Below are positions 32,881 through 40,504 of a stretch of 43,011 nucleotides of DNA, in pieces. The notes under the pieces are model-generated. The model searched no databases and was not told where the DNA came from. It worked only from the letters and a program-made list of their open reading frames with translations. The position numbers and the translations under genes were made by a program. Numbering within the stretch: position 1 is the stretch's first letter; each line of letters opens with the position of its first letter. Source of the DNA: a virus; IMG/VR virus record IMGVR_UViG_3300011126_000139, positions 1 to 43,011 of that record; one strand, 5' to 3'.

Positions 32881-33326
32881 GTCAAGATGTAAGATTAGTT
32901 AGAAAAGCTGACGGTTTATTTGATCTTCAGGTGTCGAACAACGTCCTTGAAACTGTGACCGGTTTTGAAACGGCAATCATCGTTTCGTTGTTGACAGATG
33001 CCCGTGCACCTTCATCGACAGTTCAAACACCGTCGCGTCGTCGTGGGTGGGTGGGCAATGTGTTGAATGCTGCGTCAGGTCGTCAGCTAGGTTCCCGCCT
33101 GTGGCTGTACGCGCAAGCACGGCTGACTGATGCGGTCTTGAATGATCTTGCAGTTGCTGCACAAGAATCCTTGAATTGGATGATCGAAGACGGTATTGCT
33201 AAATCAGTTGCTGCCACGGTATTGAAGAATGGTCTGCGTAGCGTTACAGTGAACATCGTAATCACGACAGTTGAAGGCAAAGAAGAACGTTACGCTGTCT
33301 TATGGAGGCAAACCGGTGGCATTTGA
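32877..33326 (+). CDS. Baseplate protein (Mu gp46-like)
   Basis: 149 aa, ATGA overlap. GP46 family: VRLVRKADGLFDLQVS opening, SLLTDARAPSSTV, RRRGWVGNVLNAASGRQLGS, and the final GKEERYAVLWRQ strand. It is the wedge component related to gp25. Confidence 0.9.
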   Translation: MSQDVRLVRKADGLFDLQVSNNVLETVTGFETAIIVSLLTDARAPSSTVQTPSRRRGWVGNVLNAASGRQLGSRLWLYAQARLTDAVLNDLAVAAQESLNWMIEDGIAKSVAATVLKNGLRSVTVNIVITTVEGKEERYAVLWRQTGGI

Positions 33327-34914
33327 TTTAATTGCATTCGAAGAATTTGTTGCACAAGCCAACGCTGAAGTAAGGCGCGTCAATCCTGATATTGACCCCA
33401 CAGTTTTTGGTTCGTTCACTGTTCCCTATAATACATCAGCCGCTGCACTTGCGTATTCGGTTCAACAGACCGTGGTTGATTTAAGCGTGCAGTTATTCCC
33501 GCAAACCGCTGAAGGCGAATTGCTTGAACGGTGGGCAGGTTACGAAGGACTTGAACGACTACCTGCAGCAAGTGCAACCGGTTTGATATCGATTGAAGGC
33601 GTTGCAGGAACGACGATCAACGCACTGACGATCTTCAAAGGTTCCAATGGTCTTGATTATGAATCACAGGCTGTGTCAACCGTTGTGGACGTATCACAGG
33701 CGGTTCAGACGATTGAACGATCAGGGTCAACTGTCACCGTTACGATGGCTGATGATCATCAGCTTGCAAGTGGTATCGAAGTGATCGTTGCCGGTGCCGT
33801 CCAAGTTGACTACAACGGCACGTTCACGATCACAGTGACTGCCCGTAATAAATTCACGTACACGATTGCAACGTCACCTGTCACACCGGCAACAGGTGTG
33901 ATCAGCTATTCAGGAACGTTTGCCAGTATCGAATTAAAAGCGATTGACACCGGTCAGCAAACAAACACTTCAAGCGGTTCGGTGTTCACACCAACCCCTG
34001 CTATCGTCAATCTTGACCCGACAGGGTTTGCACAGTTTGACGGGATGTCGGGCGGTGCTGAAGTCGAAACTGATGATGCGTTGCGCGTGCGTGTGATCTT
34101 GTCACGTTCACTTATTGAAGGTGTATTTACACCTGATCAAGTCAAGCTTGCCGCGTTGGGTGTTTCAGGAAATACCCGTGTGTTTGTAATCCGTCCGTCA
34201 CTGTCGGTTAGTCAAACAGGTGCGGCTGTTTTACAATCGGTATCAACCGTCACACGGGTGTCAACAACAGCCACCGTGACGACCACCGTTGATCACTCAA
34301 TTGGGAACGGTCAGCTTGTCACTATGCAGGGTGCCGCTGAAGTTGAATATAACGGGACGTTTCAGGTGATCGTGACCGGTTCGAATACATTCACCTATGA
34401 AGTCACGGGTGTACCTACAACCCCGGCAACGGGCACGATTGAAGCCCTGTATTGCAAATTCAGTGCACCCGTTGCCGGGGTTGTACCTGCACCGGGTCAG
34501 GTGGCTGTTTATGTCTTGCGCGATAACGATGCGAACATTATCCCGACACAAACGGTGTTGGACACCACCAAGGCTGCAATCATTGCAGATGGTGCGTTAC
34601 CTGCACATTCAGCAGAAACTGATGTTTTTGTGCTTGGTCCTGAAACAGTCGAAACTGCTTTTGATTTTCTATCGGTTACCCCTGACACGCCAACGATGCG
34701 AAGTGCTGTTGAACTTCAGCTTCAAGCGTTCTTTGAAGACACCGTTGATTTTGAACAGACCGTCACCGAAGCGGCATATTTGGGTGCGATCCAAAACACC
34801 CAAGATTTGCAGACCGGCGATGTGTTGCGGTCGTTTTCGTTGACCGCCCCTGTGGGTGACATCGTTGTTGCAGGTGGTCAGATTGCCACGTTAGGTGCGG
34901 TGACATTCCCATGA
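33316..34914 (+). CDS. Baseplate J-like protein with two inserted beta repeats (Mu gp47-like)
   Basis: 532 aa from GTG 33316 (MAFDLIAFEEFVAQANAEVR), with GGAGG ten bases upstream. Baseplate_J family features: VRRVNPDIDPTVFGSFTVPY, ELLERWAGYEGLERLP, and DDALRVRVILSRSLIEGVFT. It is about 170 aa longer than usual gp47 proteins because of two homologous modules (DNA about 33709..33915 and 34240..34450) ending FTYTIATSPVTPATG and FTYEVTGVPTTPATG. Each carries YNGTF. These modules may decorate the baseplate or touch the host. Confidence 0.88.
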   Translation: MAFDLIAFEEFVAQANAEVRRVNPDIDPTVFGSFTVPYNTSAAALAYSVQQTVVDLSVQLFPQTAEGELLERWAGYEGLERLPAASATGLISIEGVAGTTINALTIFKGSNGLDYESQAVSTVVDVSQAVQTIERSGSTVTVTMADDHQLASGIEVIVAGAVQVDYNGTFTITVTARNKFTYTIATSPVTPATGVISYSGTFASIELKAIDTGQQTNTSSGSVFTPTPAIVNLDPTGFAQFDGMSGGAEVETDDALRVRVILSRSLIEGVFTPDQVKLAALGVSGNTRVFVIRPSLSVSQTGAAVLQSVSTVTRVSTTATVTTTVDHSIGNGQLVTMQGAAEVEYNGTFQVIVTGSNTFTYEVTGVPTTPATGTIEALYCKFSAPVAGVVPAPGQVAVYVLRDNDANIIPTQTVLDTTKAAIIADGALPAHSAETDVFVLGPETVETAFDFLSVTPDTPTMRSAVELQLQAFFEDTVDFEQTVTEAAYLGAIQNTQDLQTGDVLRSFSLTAPVGDIVVAGGQIATLGAVTFP

Positions 34915-35537
34915 TAGTAACAGCAGCCAAATTTGCACAGCCTGACATTGACGGTACTGTTGTTCAGCTTGCTGATCACATGCCATCAGGTGCCGCATGG
35001 GCTGCGAAGTTGGTTGAAGATTCGACCCTGCATTCACAGATGCACGGGACCGCTAAACCGTTCAACATGGCACAGGGTCGAATTGAAGATTTAACACGCG
35101 AATTTGACATCAACCAAACTGTGGAATTAATCACTGATTGGGAAACAAGCGTCGGGTTGCCTGATGTTTGTCTTGGTCCCGTATCAGGTATTGACGACCG
35201 TCGTGCGTTAGTTGTCGAACGTTTGAGCAAGACACCTGTCACAACACTTGCCCAACAACAGGCTTTTATTGACCGGTTGTTCCCCGGTTTGGGTGTTACA
35301 TTAATTCCGGGTGCAGAATTTTTCAGTTTCGAATATACTTTAGAAATGTTTTTTCTTGGTGATGTCGATGAACGGTTTATAATCGTTGCGTTAATACCAC
35401 CACAAGAGCCGTTCTTTGAATTCGATTTTGAATTTGATTTCACGGGTGGGGTAGGTCAGCCCGAATTACAATGTGTGTTGGATAGGATCAGCCCCGCCAA
35501 TGTCCTGCCAATAATTCTTGAAGGTGTGTTGTCATGA
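34911..35537 (+). CDS. DUF2313 tail protein (Mu gp48-like)
   Basis: 208 aa, ATGA overlap. DUF2313 signature: DHMPSGAAWAAKLVEDSTLH, ELITDWETSVGLPDVCLG, and DDRRALVVERLSKTPV. It completes the baseplate and attaches fibres. Confidence 0.88.
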   Translation: MIVTAAKFAQPDIDGTVVQLADHMPSGAAWAAKLVEDSTLHSQMHGTAKPFNMAQGRIEDLTREFDINQTVELITDWETSVGLPDVCLGPVSGIDDRRALVVERLSKTPVTTLAQQQAFIDRLFPGLGVTLIPGAEFFSFEYTLEMFFLGDVDERFIIVALIPPQEPFFEFDFEFDFTGGVGQPELQCVLDRISPANVLPIILEGVLS

Positions 35538-36424
35538 GAGATTTTCAAACCAAATCCAATGTAGGTGCGTTGCCTGATTCAAATTCTGCAACCAAATACG
35601 GTGGTGCAGAAGCAACAGCTTTGCGCACCGAAGCGAAAAACGCAGTCAGCCGTGCAGGTCTGTCGCTGTCACCACAAGATGGCACCGGTGATGACACCAC
35701 ACAACTTGCACAAGCGCAATTCATCAATGGTGTGGCTGCATCAACGTTTCAAGCAGGGGGTGTTGCTGACGCCATTACGTTGACCCCTGTGACAGGCACG
35801 ACAGGGTTGTTGCTACCCCCTGATTACACCACACTTGATGGTATGCAAGGTAGCTTCTTTGCTGCATTCACCAACACAGGGGCGACGACAGTTTCAATTG
35901 GTCAAACAGCAATTACTCAGTTTGGTGTTAAAAAGATTCTTGATGAAGCCGGTGCTGATTTAGTGGGTGGTGAAATTATCGCAGGGGCGCGTGTTGATTT
36001 TATTTATGATGCCGCTGCTGATGGTGGGTCAGGTGCTGCTGTTCTCAGACAAGTATCGGCAGGAACGTCCCCTGTATTTACGGAAAGTTTCACAAGTGCC
36101 GAACAAACCATCACCCCTGCCGGGTTATTGACCATCCCACACGGCTTGTCAGCTACTCCGGTGCTGTTCTCAGTGAACTTGGTTTGCAAAGTGGCCGAAT
36201 ATGGGTACGCTATCAATGATGAATTGATATGGCCTTTTGGTACAGGTGACACAAATAGTCCTACATCTACCCTCGGTGTGGCTATCGTCCCTGATGGTAC
36301 GAATTTGAACATCAGATACGCTGATAATTTTGGACTTGTTTTTAGTGCGTTCAACCATACGACAGGTGCATATGTGTCACTAACATCCGCGAATTGGACA
36401 ACAGTTGTGAGGGCTTGGGTATGA
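35534..36424 (+). CDS. Tail fibre protein
   Basis: 296 aa, ATGA overlap. Modest N-terminal helical part, then beta-rich middle with SFFAAFTNTGATTVSIGQTA. The C-terminal domain PAGLLTIPHGLSATPVLFSV ... VSLTSANWTTVVRAWV resembles tail fibre tip domains. It likely binds the host receptor; it is shorter than many fibres. Confidence 0.8.
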   Translation: MRDFQTKSNVGALPDSNSATKYGGAEATALRTEAKNAVSRAGLSLSPQDGTGDDTTQLAQAQFINGVAASTFQAGGVADAITLTPVTGTTGLLLPPDYTTLDGMQGSFFAAFTNTGATTVSIGQTAITQFGVKKILDEAGADLVGGEIIAGARVDFIYDAAADGGSGAAVLRQVSAGTSPVFTESFTSAEQTITPAGLLTIPHGLSATPVLFSVNLVCKVAEYGYAINDELIWPFGTGDTNSPTSTLGVAIVPDGTNLNIRYADNFGLVFSAFNHTTGAYVSLTSANWTTVVRAWV

Positions 36425-37047
36425 GCACGAAATATTATGTTGACGACCAAGGTGCCTATCTTGGTGGTTATGGTGACGTAATCGTCGATGATGAAGTGCA
36501 GCCTAATCCTGCATTGCCACAGGGGGCGATTGAGGTCCCTTCCCCGCCCGATCATGCTCTTGATGTTTGGGATGGTGCCGCGTTTGTACCCGATGCAACA
36601 GTGCTGATCAATCGTCACTTGGCTGCTATCCAATCAGAACTTGATGCAAAACTGAAGACGGGCATCCTGTGGGCATTCAACCTTGGTGAAACACCACATC
36701 CGATTTCATTAAGCCCGTCAATGCGTGAAACGCTTTCGACATTTAAGCAGTTGCTTGATGCGGGTGAAGTCAATCCCCACGGTGGCTATGTGTGGTCGAA
36801 TGGTACTGAACTTCGTAAGCCTGACCTTGGTGATTTGTCAGATTTGGCGATCAACGAAATCTGCTTGTTTGCCGGTCAATGGGCGTTGAAGATCGCACGT
36901 GTCGCTATTACTGAAAAACAATTGTGCGCTGTGATGACCGTTGCTGAACTTCAGGCATACGACGCAACGTTAATTGATTGGACTGTCACTTGGGACATTG
37001 TTGTTCATCCTGATTGGACTGACAATCTTGTTCTGAAAAACCCATAG
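36421..37047 (+). CDS. Tail fibre-associated protein (DUF4376-like)
   Basis: 208 aa from ATG 36421 (MSTKYYVDDQGAYLGGYGDV), ATGA overlap with the fibre gene; earlier in-frame starts lie in that gene. The short beta N-terminus and the helical LINRHLAAIQSELDAKLKTG segment resemble DUF4376-type fibre chaperones or fibre proteins. By position it assists fibre assembly. Confidence 0.6.
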   Translation: MSTKYYVDDQGAYLGGYGDVIVDDEVQPNPALPQGAIEVPSPPDHALDVWDGAAFVPDATVLINRHLAAIQSELDAKLKTGILWAFNLGETPHPISLSPSMRETLSTFKQLLDAGEVNPHGGYVWSNGTELRKPDLGDLSDLAINEICLFAGQWALKIARVAITEKQLCAVMTVAELQAYDATLIDWTVTWDIVVHPDWTDNLVLKNP

Positions 37048-37054
37048 GTGACAC

Positions 37055-37180
37055 ATGGCTAAGAAACCAGCACAACCTGTTCAATCGACCACGGTCAAGA
37101 CGAATGCCGCTGTGATCAACGGACCACGTAAGGGGAAACCGGACGGTGGCAGACCCCCGCAAAAACCACGTCGTATTTAA
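37055..37180 (+). CDS. Small basic protein (41 aa)
   Basis: MAKKPAQPVQSTTVKTNAAV then INGPRKGKPDGGRPPQKPRR. ATG 37055, stop TAA 37178. Its 3' end overlaps the start of the next gene by 35 bases. Very Pro/Lys/Arg-rich and probably disordered. It has no close SD (GTGACAC upstream), so confidence is moderate. Confidence 0.5.
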   Translation: MAKKPAQPVQSTTVKTNAAVINGPRKGKPDGGRPPQKPRRI

Positions 37181-37835
37181 ATGGGTCTTGGCGATCATCG
37201 CATTGACGATATTTCAGCTTATGCTGTTTGTTGTCGATAGCGATGACACCTATTGGGACTTGAACGATACATCGACTGATTTCCTTGAACTCGCGTTTGC
37301 AATCGCGCTGTTTACATCGATTTCTTATACCGCGATTCGACTGAAGATGTTCACAGCGTGTTTGGTTTTATGGCAGTTATACTGCGCTGTATCGCAGGTC
37401 ATCACTGATTATGTTCAAGCCCCTGTCGATGATATGTTAGGTGGTATCTTCACCGCTGTGTTTGTCATCGTCGTATTCTTGGCACGGTTCTTGTTCGCAT
37501 GGTCCCCTGATAAAACAGAAACTGACATCGGTTGCTTCTATGAAGTGATCGGAAAACCAACAAACTTGTCACAGCTTGCTGTTGCGATGTACAGCGGTCG
37601 TGGTGGGGCGTTCGGTATCACCGATGGTGTTCACCTATGGCATTATTCAAAACCACACAACAACATGGTCTGCGAAAAGTTGGGTTTCAGGTACACCAAA
37701 GGTCGAATGATTAAAAAGATTTGCATTACGTCAAAAGAAAAATATACTGAACTTGATTTAATGATTGGACAGAGATTCACGCTTATGCATAATTGTCTTC
37801 AACTTCATGCGCTATCGGGTAGGTGGAAACCATGA
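37146..37835 (+). CDS. Membrane protein with C-terminal papain-like candidate domain (229 aa)
   Basis: GTG 37146 (MADPRKNHVVFKWVLAIIAL) with AAGGGG upstream. About three transmembrane helices lie at residues 12-30, 46-85 and 95-117. The cytoplasmic C-terminal half has GVHLWHYSK and MIGQRFTLMHNCLQLH: a His then an NC, as in circularly permuted papain-like (NlpC/P60-related) folds. It precedes the endolysin, so a lysis role (holin or wall amidase) is possible. The fold call is inference. Confidence 0.55.
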   Translation: MADPRKNHVVFKWVLAIIALTIFQLMLFVVDSDDTYWDLNDTSTDFLELAFAIALFTSISYTAIRLKMFTACLVLWQLYCAVSQVITDYVQAPVDDMLGGIFTAVFVIVVFLARFLFAWSPDKTETDIGCFYEVIGKPTNLSQLAVAMYSGRGGAFGITDGVHLWHYSKPHNNMVCEKLGFRYTKGRMIKKICITSKEKYTELDLMIGQRFTLMHNCLQLHALSGRWKP

Positions 37836-38236
37836 CCGGTGAACATGCACAAGAGATAGGGCAGTTACAAGCCAAAGCTGAAAATGCTTCAACGTCAATA
37901 ACACAGCTTTTTGATTCGAATGAAAAACGAAAAGCTGAAATCAATGAATTTAGAATTGAATTGAATTCCATTCAGCATACTGTTGAAGAAACAAATCAAA
38001 CAGCCAACAGGGTTGCTGAAGCAATGGAAAAACTGACAAAATCAATTGATGACATGAAAGAATCTGTTGATCACATCGACAACCGTGTGACCATGCTTGA
38101 AGGTGAACGGTTCGACATTGTAAAAGTGTTGCGGTGGTTTGGCACAACCCGTGGCCTGATCCTTATAATTATCATGATCGGTGTATTGAATCCGGCATCA
38201 CAAGAATTTTTAATAAAGCTGGTTAATTCCATATAG
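37832..38236 (+). CDS. Coiled-coil protein with C-terminal membrane anchor (134 aa)
   Basis: ATG 37832 (MTGEHAQEIGQLQAKAENAS), ATGA overlap with AGGTGG upstream. Residues 1-90 form a coiled coil (ELNSIQHTVEETNQTANRV, MEKLTKSIDDMKESVDHIDN). A C-terminal transmembrane stretch reads LILIIIMIGVL. This is the XhlA-like shape. It may be part of the lysis cassette. Confidence 0.65.
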   Translation: MTGEHAQEIGQLQAKAENASTSITQLFDSNEKRKAEINEFRIELNSIQHTVEETNQTANRVAEAMEKLTKSIDDMKESVDHIDNRVTMLEGERFDIVKVLRWFGTTRGLILIIIMIGVLNPASQEFLIKLVNSI

Positions 38237-38246
38237 GAACGCACTG

Positions 38247-38693
38247 ATGAAATCCCGTGGTGAACGCAACAACAATCCCGGCAACATCGACTTCAATCAA
38301 CGTGCATTTGACCGTGACCCTTGGGTTGGTGAAATTGGTTTAGAAAACCGTTTACCGGCACGCTTCACGACGTTCGACACGCCCGAACATGGCATCAGGG
38401 CACTGTGTAAGCTGTTGCTGACCTATCACCACAGGCGCAAGGCTGCTGATGGCAGTGCGATCGATACGGTGCAGGAAGTCATTGATCGTTGGGCACCACC
38501 CTGTGAAAACGATACCGATGCTTATGCAAACCATGTCCGTGAATTGTTAGATGTAAAAACGGGTCAGGAAATTGATGTCGATGATCCTGCAACGCTGATC
38601 TTGCTTGCTGAAAGTATCATTCATCATGAAAACGGGGTTCAACCATATCCCCGTGACGTAATTGAAACAGGTGTGAGGATGGCTTTACTATGA
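38247..38693 (+). CDS. Endolysin (RGxRNNNPGNI-type, P5-like lysozyme family)
   Basis: 148 aa, ATG 38247 with AGGA upstream. Opening RGERNNNPGNIDFN, then RFTTFDTPEHGIRALCKLLL and TVQEVIDRWAPPCENDTDAY are signatures of the phage lytic transglycosylase/lysozyme-like 'structural protein P5' group. No signal peptide, so it needs a holin. Glu6 could be catalytic. The gene overlaps the lipoprotein gene by ATGA. Confidence 0.82.
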   Translation: MKSRGERNNNPGNIDFNQRAFDRDPWVGEIGLENRLPARFTTFDTPEHGIRALCKLLLTYHHRRKAADGSAIDTVQEVIDRWAPPCENDTDAYANHVRELLDVKTGQEIDVDDPATLILLAESIIHHENGVQPYPRDVIETGVRMALL

Positions 38694-39097
38694 AAAAGAT
38701 TTTATTGATTGCAGCAGCGGTTGCTTTGCTTGGTGCATGTTCGACAGGTCAGGTTGCCAACAGCAAGTTTGCGTGTGGTGGTACATCGCATCTGACGGCT
38801 GAATTTGCTGCTGCCACTGTTGAAGGTGGTCAGCCACAACTGACAAGCGTCAATGTCTGCACCGGCACGAACGGCAGTGACCGCAAATTTGAATATGTGA
38901 TTTCCGATCCAAGCGGTCATGAAGTTAAACGTATCAGTTATGGTTCGACATCGACCGAAGCGACATCTGCCTTGATGGTCGTCGGTGAAGTCCTGAAGGC
39001 GACATCAAGCAATGATGCAGCGGTTGCCAGTGCCGCTATCAAGGCGTTGCCTGAAGTGCTGAACGCCTTCGTTCGGTTGTCGTCACCGTTACCATAA
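38690..39097 (+). CDS. Lipoprotein (135 aa), lysis-associated
   Basis: ATG 38690 (MKKILLIAAAVALLGACSTG): signal peptide with lipobox LGAC, cleavage before Cys17. The rest is a small beta-rich domain. Following the endolysin, it might be an outer-membrane spanin component or an immunity lipoprotein; it is longer than typical o-spanins. Confidence 0.7.
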   Translation: MKKILLIAAAVALLGACSTGQVANSKFACGGTSHLTAEFAAATVEGGQPQLTSVNVCTGTNGSDRKFEYVISDPSGHEVKRISYGSTSTEATSALMVVGEVLKATSSNDAAVASAAIKALPEVLNAFVRLSSPLP

Positions 39098-39110
39098 GGG
39101 GACATGTATC

Positions 39111-39518
39111 ATGAAGAAAATAATATATCGTGCGGGCTATAAATATCAGCTTATGAAAACCGGTACAATTCGAACTGATGCCTATCCGTCACAGGCGATT
39201 CAGACCCCGTTCATCGATCTTGATTCAGATGGAACATTGACCATCAAAGTTGGTTATGCTTGGGACGGTCCAAGCGGTCCAACTGTTGATACTAAGAATT
39301 TCATGCGCGGTTCTTTGGTGCATGACGCGCTGTATCAGTTGATGCGTGAAGGTCATCTTAACGAAAATATTCATCGTCCTGTTGCTGACAAGCTGCTTCG
39401 CAAACTGTGTCGTGAAGACGGCATGACCGCTGTTCGTGCATGGTGGGTCTATCAAGCCGTGAAGAACTTCGGTAAATCATCGGCAACGGTGGTACGTGAA
39501 GCGATCACCGCACCTTAG
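39111..39518 (+). CDS. DUF1353 protein, end of the late operon
   Basis: 135 aa, ATG 39111 with AAGGGGA upstream. The DUF1353 signature YAWDGPSGPTVDTKNFMRGS and LVHDALYQLMREG is complete. Common next to phage lysis genes; function unknown. Its end converges on, and overlaps by 14 bases, the minus-strand gene. Confidence 0.85.
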   Translation: MKKIIYRAGYKYQLMKTGTIRTDAYPSQAIQTPFIDLDSDGTLTIKVGYAWDGPSGPTVDTKNFMRGSLVHDALYQLMREGHLNENIHRPVADKLLRKLCREDGMTAVRAWWVYQAVKNFGKSSATVVREAITAP

Positions 39519-39714
39519 TTGTGGCAAGCTTGAACAGGTTGACCTTGGTCGTTCCGGTGGGCAACCGACGTTTCGATTCAATCGCCTGATCAAGCAAATC
39601 TGATGCAAATTGGATGGCTTGATCAGGCGATATTTTTTTCATGTGGAACTGACCATCGATCATGACACAACATTCAACGACGCCTTGACCGGGGCGGGTA
39701 TAAAACAACTTCAC
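39505..39714 (-). CDS. Hypothetical protein (69 aa), last gene of the replication operon
   Basis: GTG 39714 (MKLFYTRPGQGVVECCVMID), two bases after the nuclease stop. PDQAIQFASDLLDQAIESKR helix in the C-terminal half. No family recognised. Confidence 0.5.
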   Translation of the reverse strand: MKLFYTRPGQGVVECCVMIDGQFHMKKISPDQAIQFASDLLDQAIESKRRLPTGTTKVNLFKLATTKVR

Positions 39715-39716
39715 GG

Positions 39717-40136
39717 TCAGTCACACCATCCCGAACGCTTGCCGCCATCATAGGGACGGGCAAGACCTTTGCTTATGAGAACACCGGCAATGTCCACACC
39801 GTTCACTGTGACGTGCGCAAGGACGCGCCCTGCCCATTTGCCGTACCTGATATTGGTTAATTTGACATCGCCCTTCAACAGTTCTTCAAGGGCTGCTTTG
39901 GCTTCAAGTGCAAGGGCTTTTTCATATTCACATTTGCCGCGTTTTTCGGGGGTGTCGATACCGTCAATTCGTATCGGTGTGGATACCGTTTGACCAAGCC
40001 AAATGCGAACATGGGCACGGAAGGTGTCGCCATCATAGACGCTGTACGGTGTTGCTTCGTATGGTCCCGGCATGGTTTCAGCAGCTTGTACGGGAATGCT
40101 GATGATGAGTATGATTGCAGTGATGATGTGTTTCAC
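39717..40136 (-). CDS. Exported staphylococcal-nuclease-like thermonuclease
   Basis: 139 aa, ATG 40136 in ATGA overlap. Signal peptide MKHIITAIILIISIPVQAAE. Nuclease motifs: Asp35/Asp37/Thr38 (DGDT), RIDGIDTPE with Arg56 and Glu64, and Arg104 in WAGRVL; these correspond to catalytic Arg35, Glu43, Arg87 of the staphylococcal enzyme. It would cut DNA in the periplasm, perhaps against superinfecting DNA or for nucleotide recycling (inference). Confidence 0.88.
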   Translation of the reverse strand: MKHIITAIILIISIPVQAAETMPGPYEATPYSVYDGDTFRAHVRIWLGQTVSTPIRIDGIDTPEKRGKCEYEKALALEAKAALEELLKGDVKLTNIRYGKWAGRVLAHVTVNGVDIAGVLISKGLARPYDGGKRSGWCD

Positions 40137-40501
40137 GATGGTTCACCGTGACTGCGAATCGTTTCTTTCAATTCGTCAACATATCCTTGAACAGCTTGCA
40201 AAATGTCGATTTCTTCATTGCGCCATTTAATAGCAAATTCGTTTTTGTGTCCTGCACCGTCAATAATGCAATGGAATACGTCAAAGAAATCTTGCTTGTG
40301 TTTGTTTGAAACTTCTAATTCATTGGTCAGTGTTTCACCAATTTTATCAACAACCATTTTACAACGTCGCTGCTGTGTTTCTGTAAGGCGGTCCCAAAAA
40401 TCCATAGAACCACCTTGTTGACGTGAATATTCAGCACCCCACATAATCATTGCAACACGGGCTTCAGGTGTTGGGTTTAAATTTCGTCTTTGATCTACCA
40501 T
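40133..40501 (-). CDS. Hypothetical helical protein (122 aa)
   Basis: ATG 40501 (MVDQRRNLNPTPEARVAMIM), three bases after the polymerase stop. Helical, with WDRLTETQQRRCKMVVDKIG and FDVFHCIIDGAGHKNEFAIK. No family recognised. It lies between polymerase and nuclease. Confidence 0.55.
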   Translation of the reverse strand: MVDQRRNLNPTPEARVAMIMWGAEYSRQQGGSMDFWDRLTETQQRRCKMVVDKIGETLTNELEVSNKHKQDFFDVFHCIIDGAGHKNEFAIKWRNEEIDILQAVQGYVDELKETIRSHGEPS

Positions 40502-40504
40502 CGT

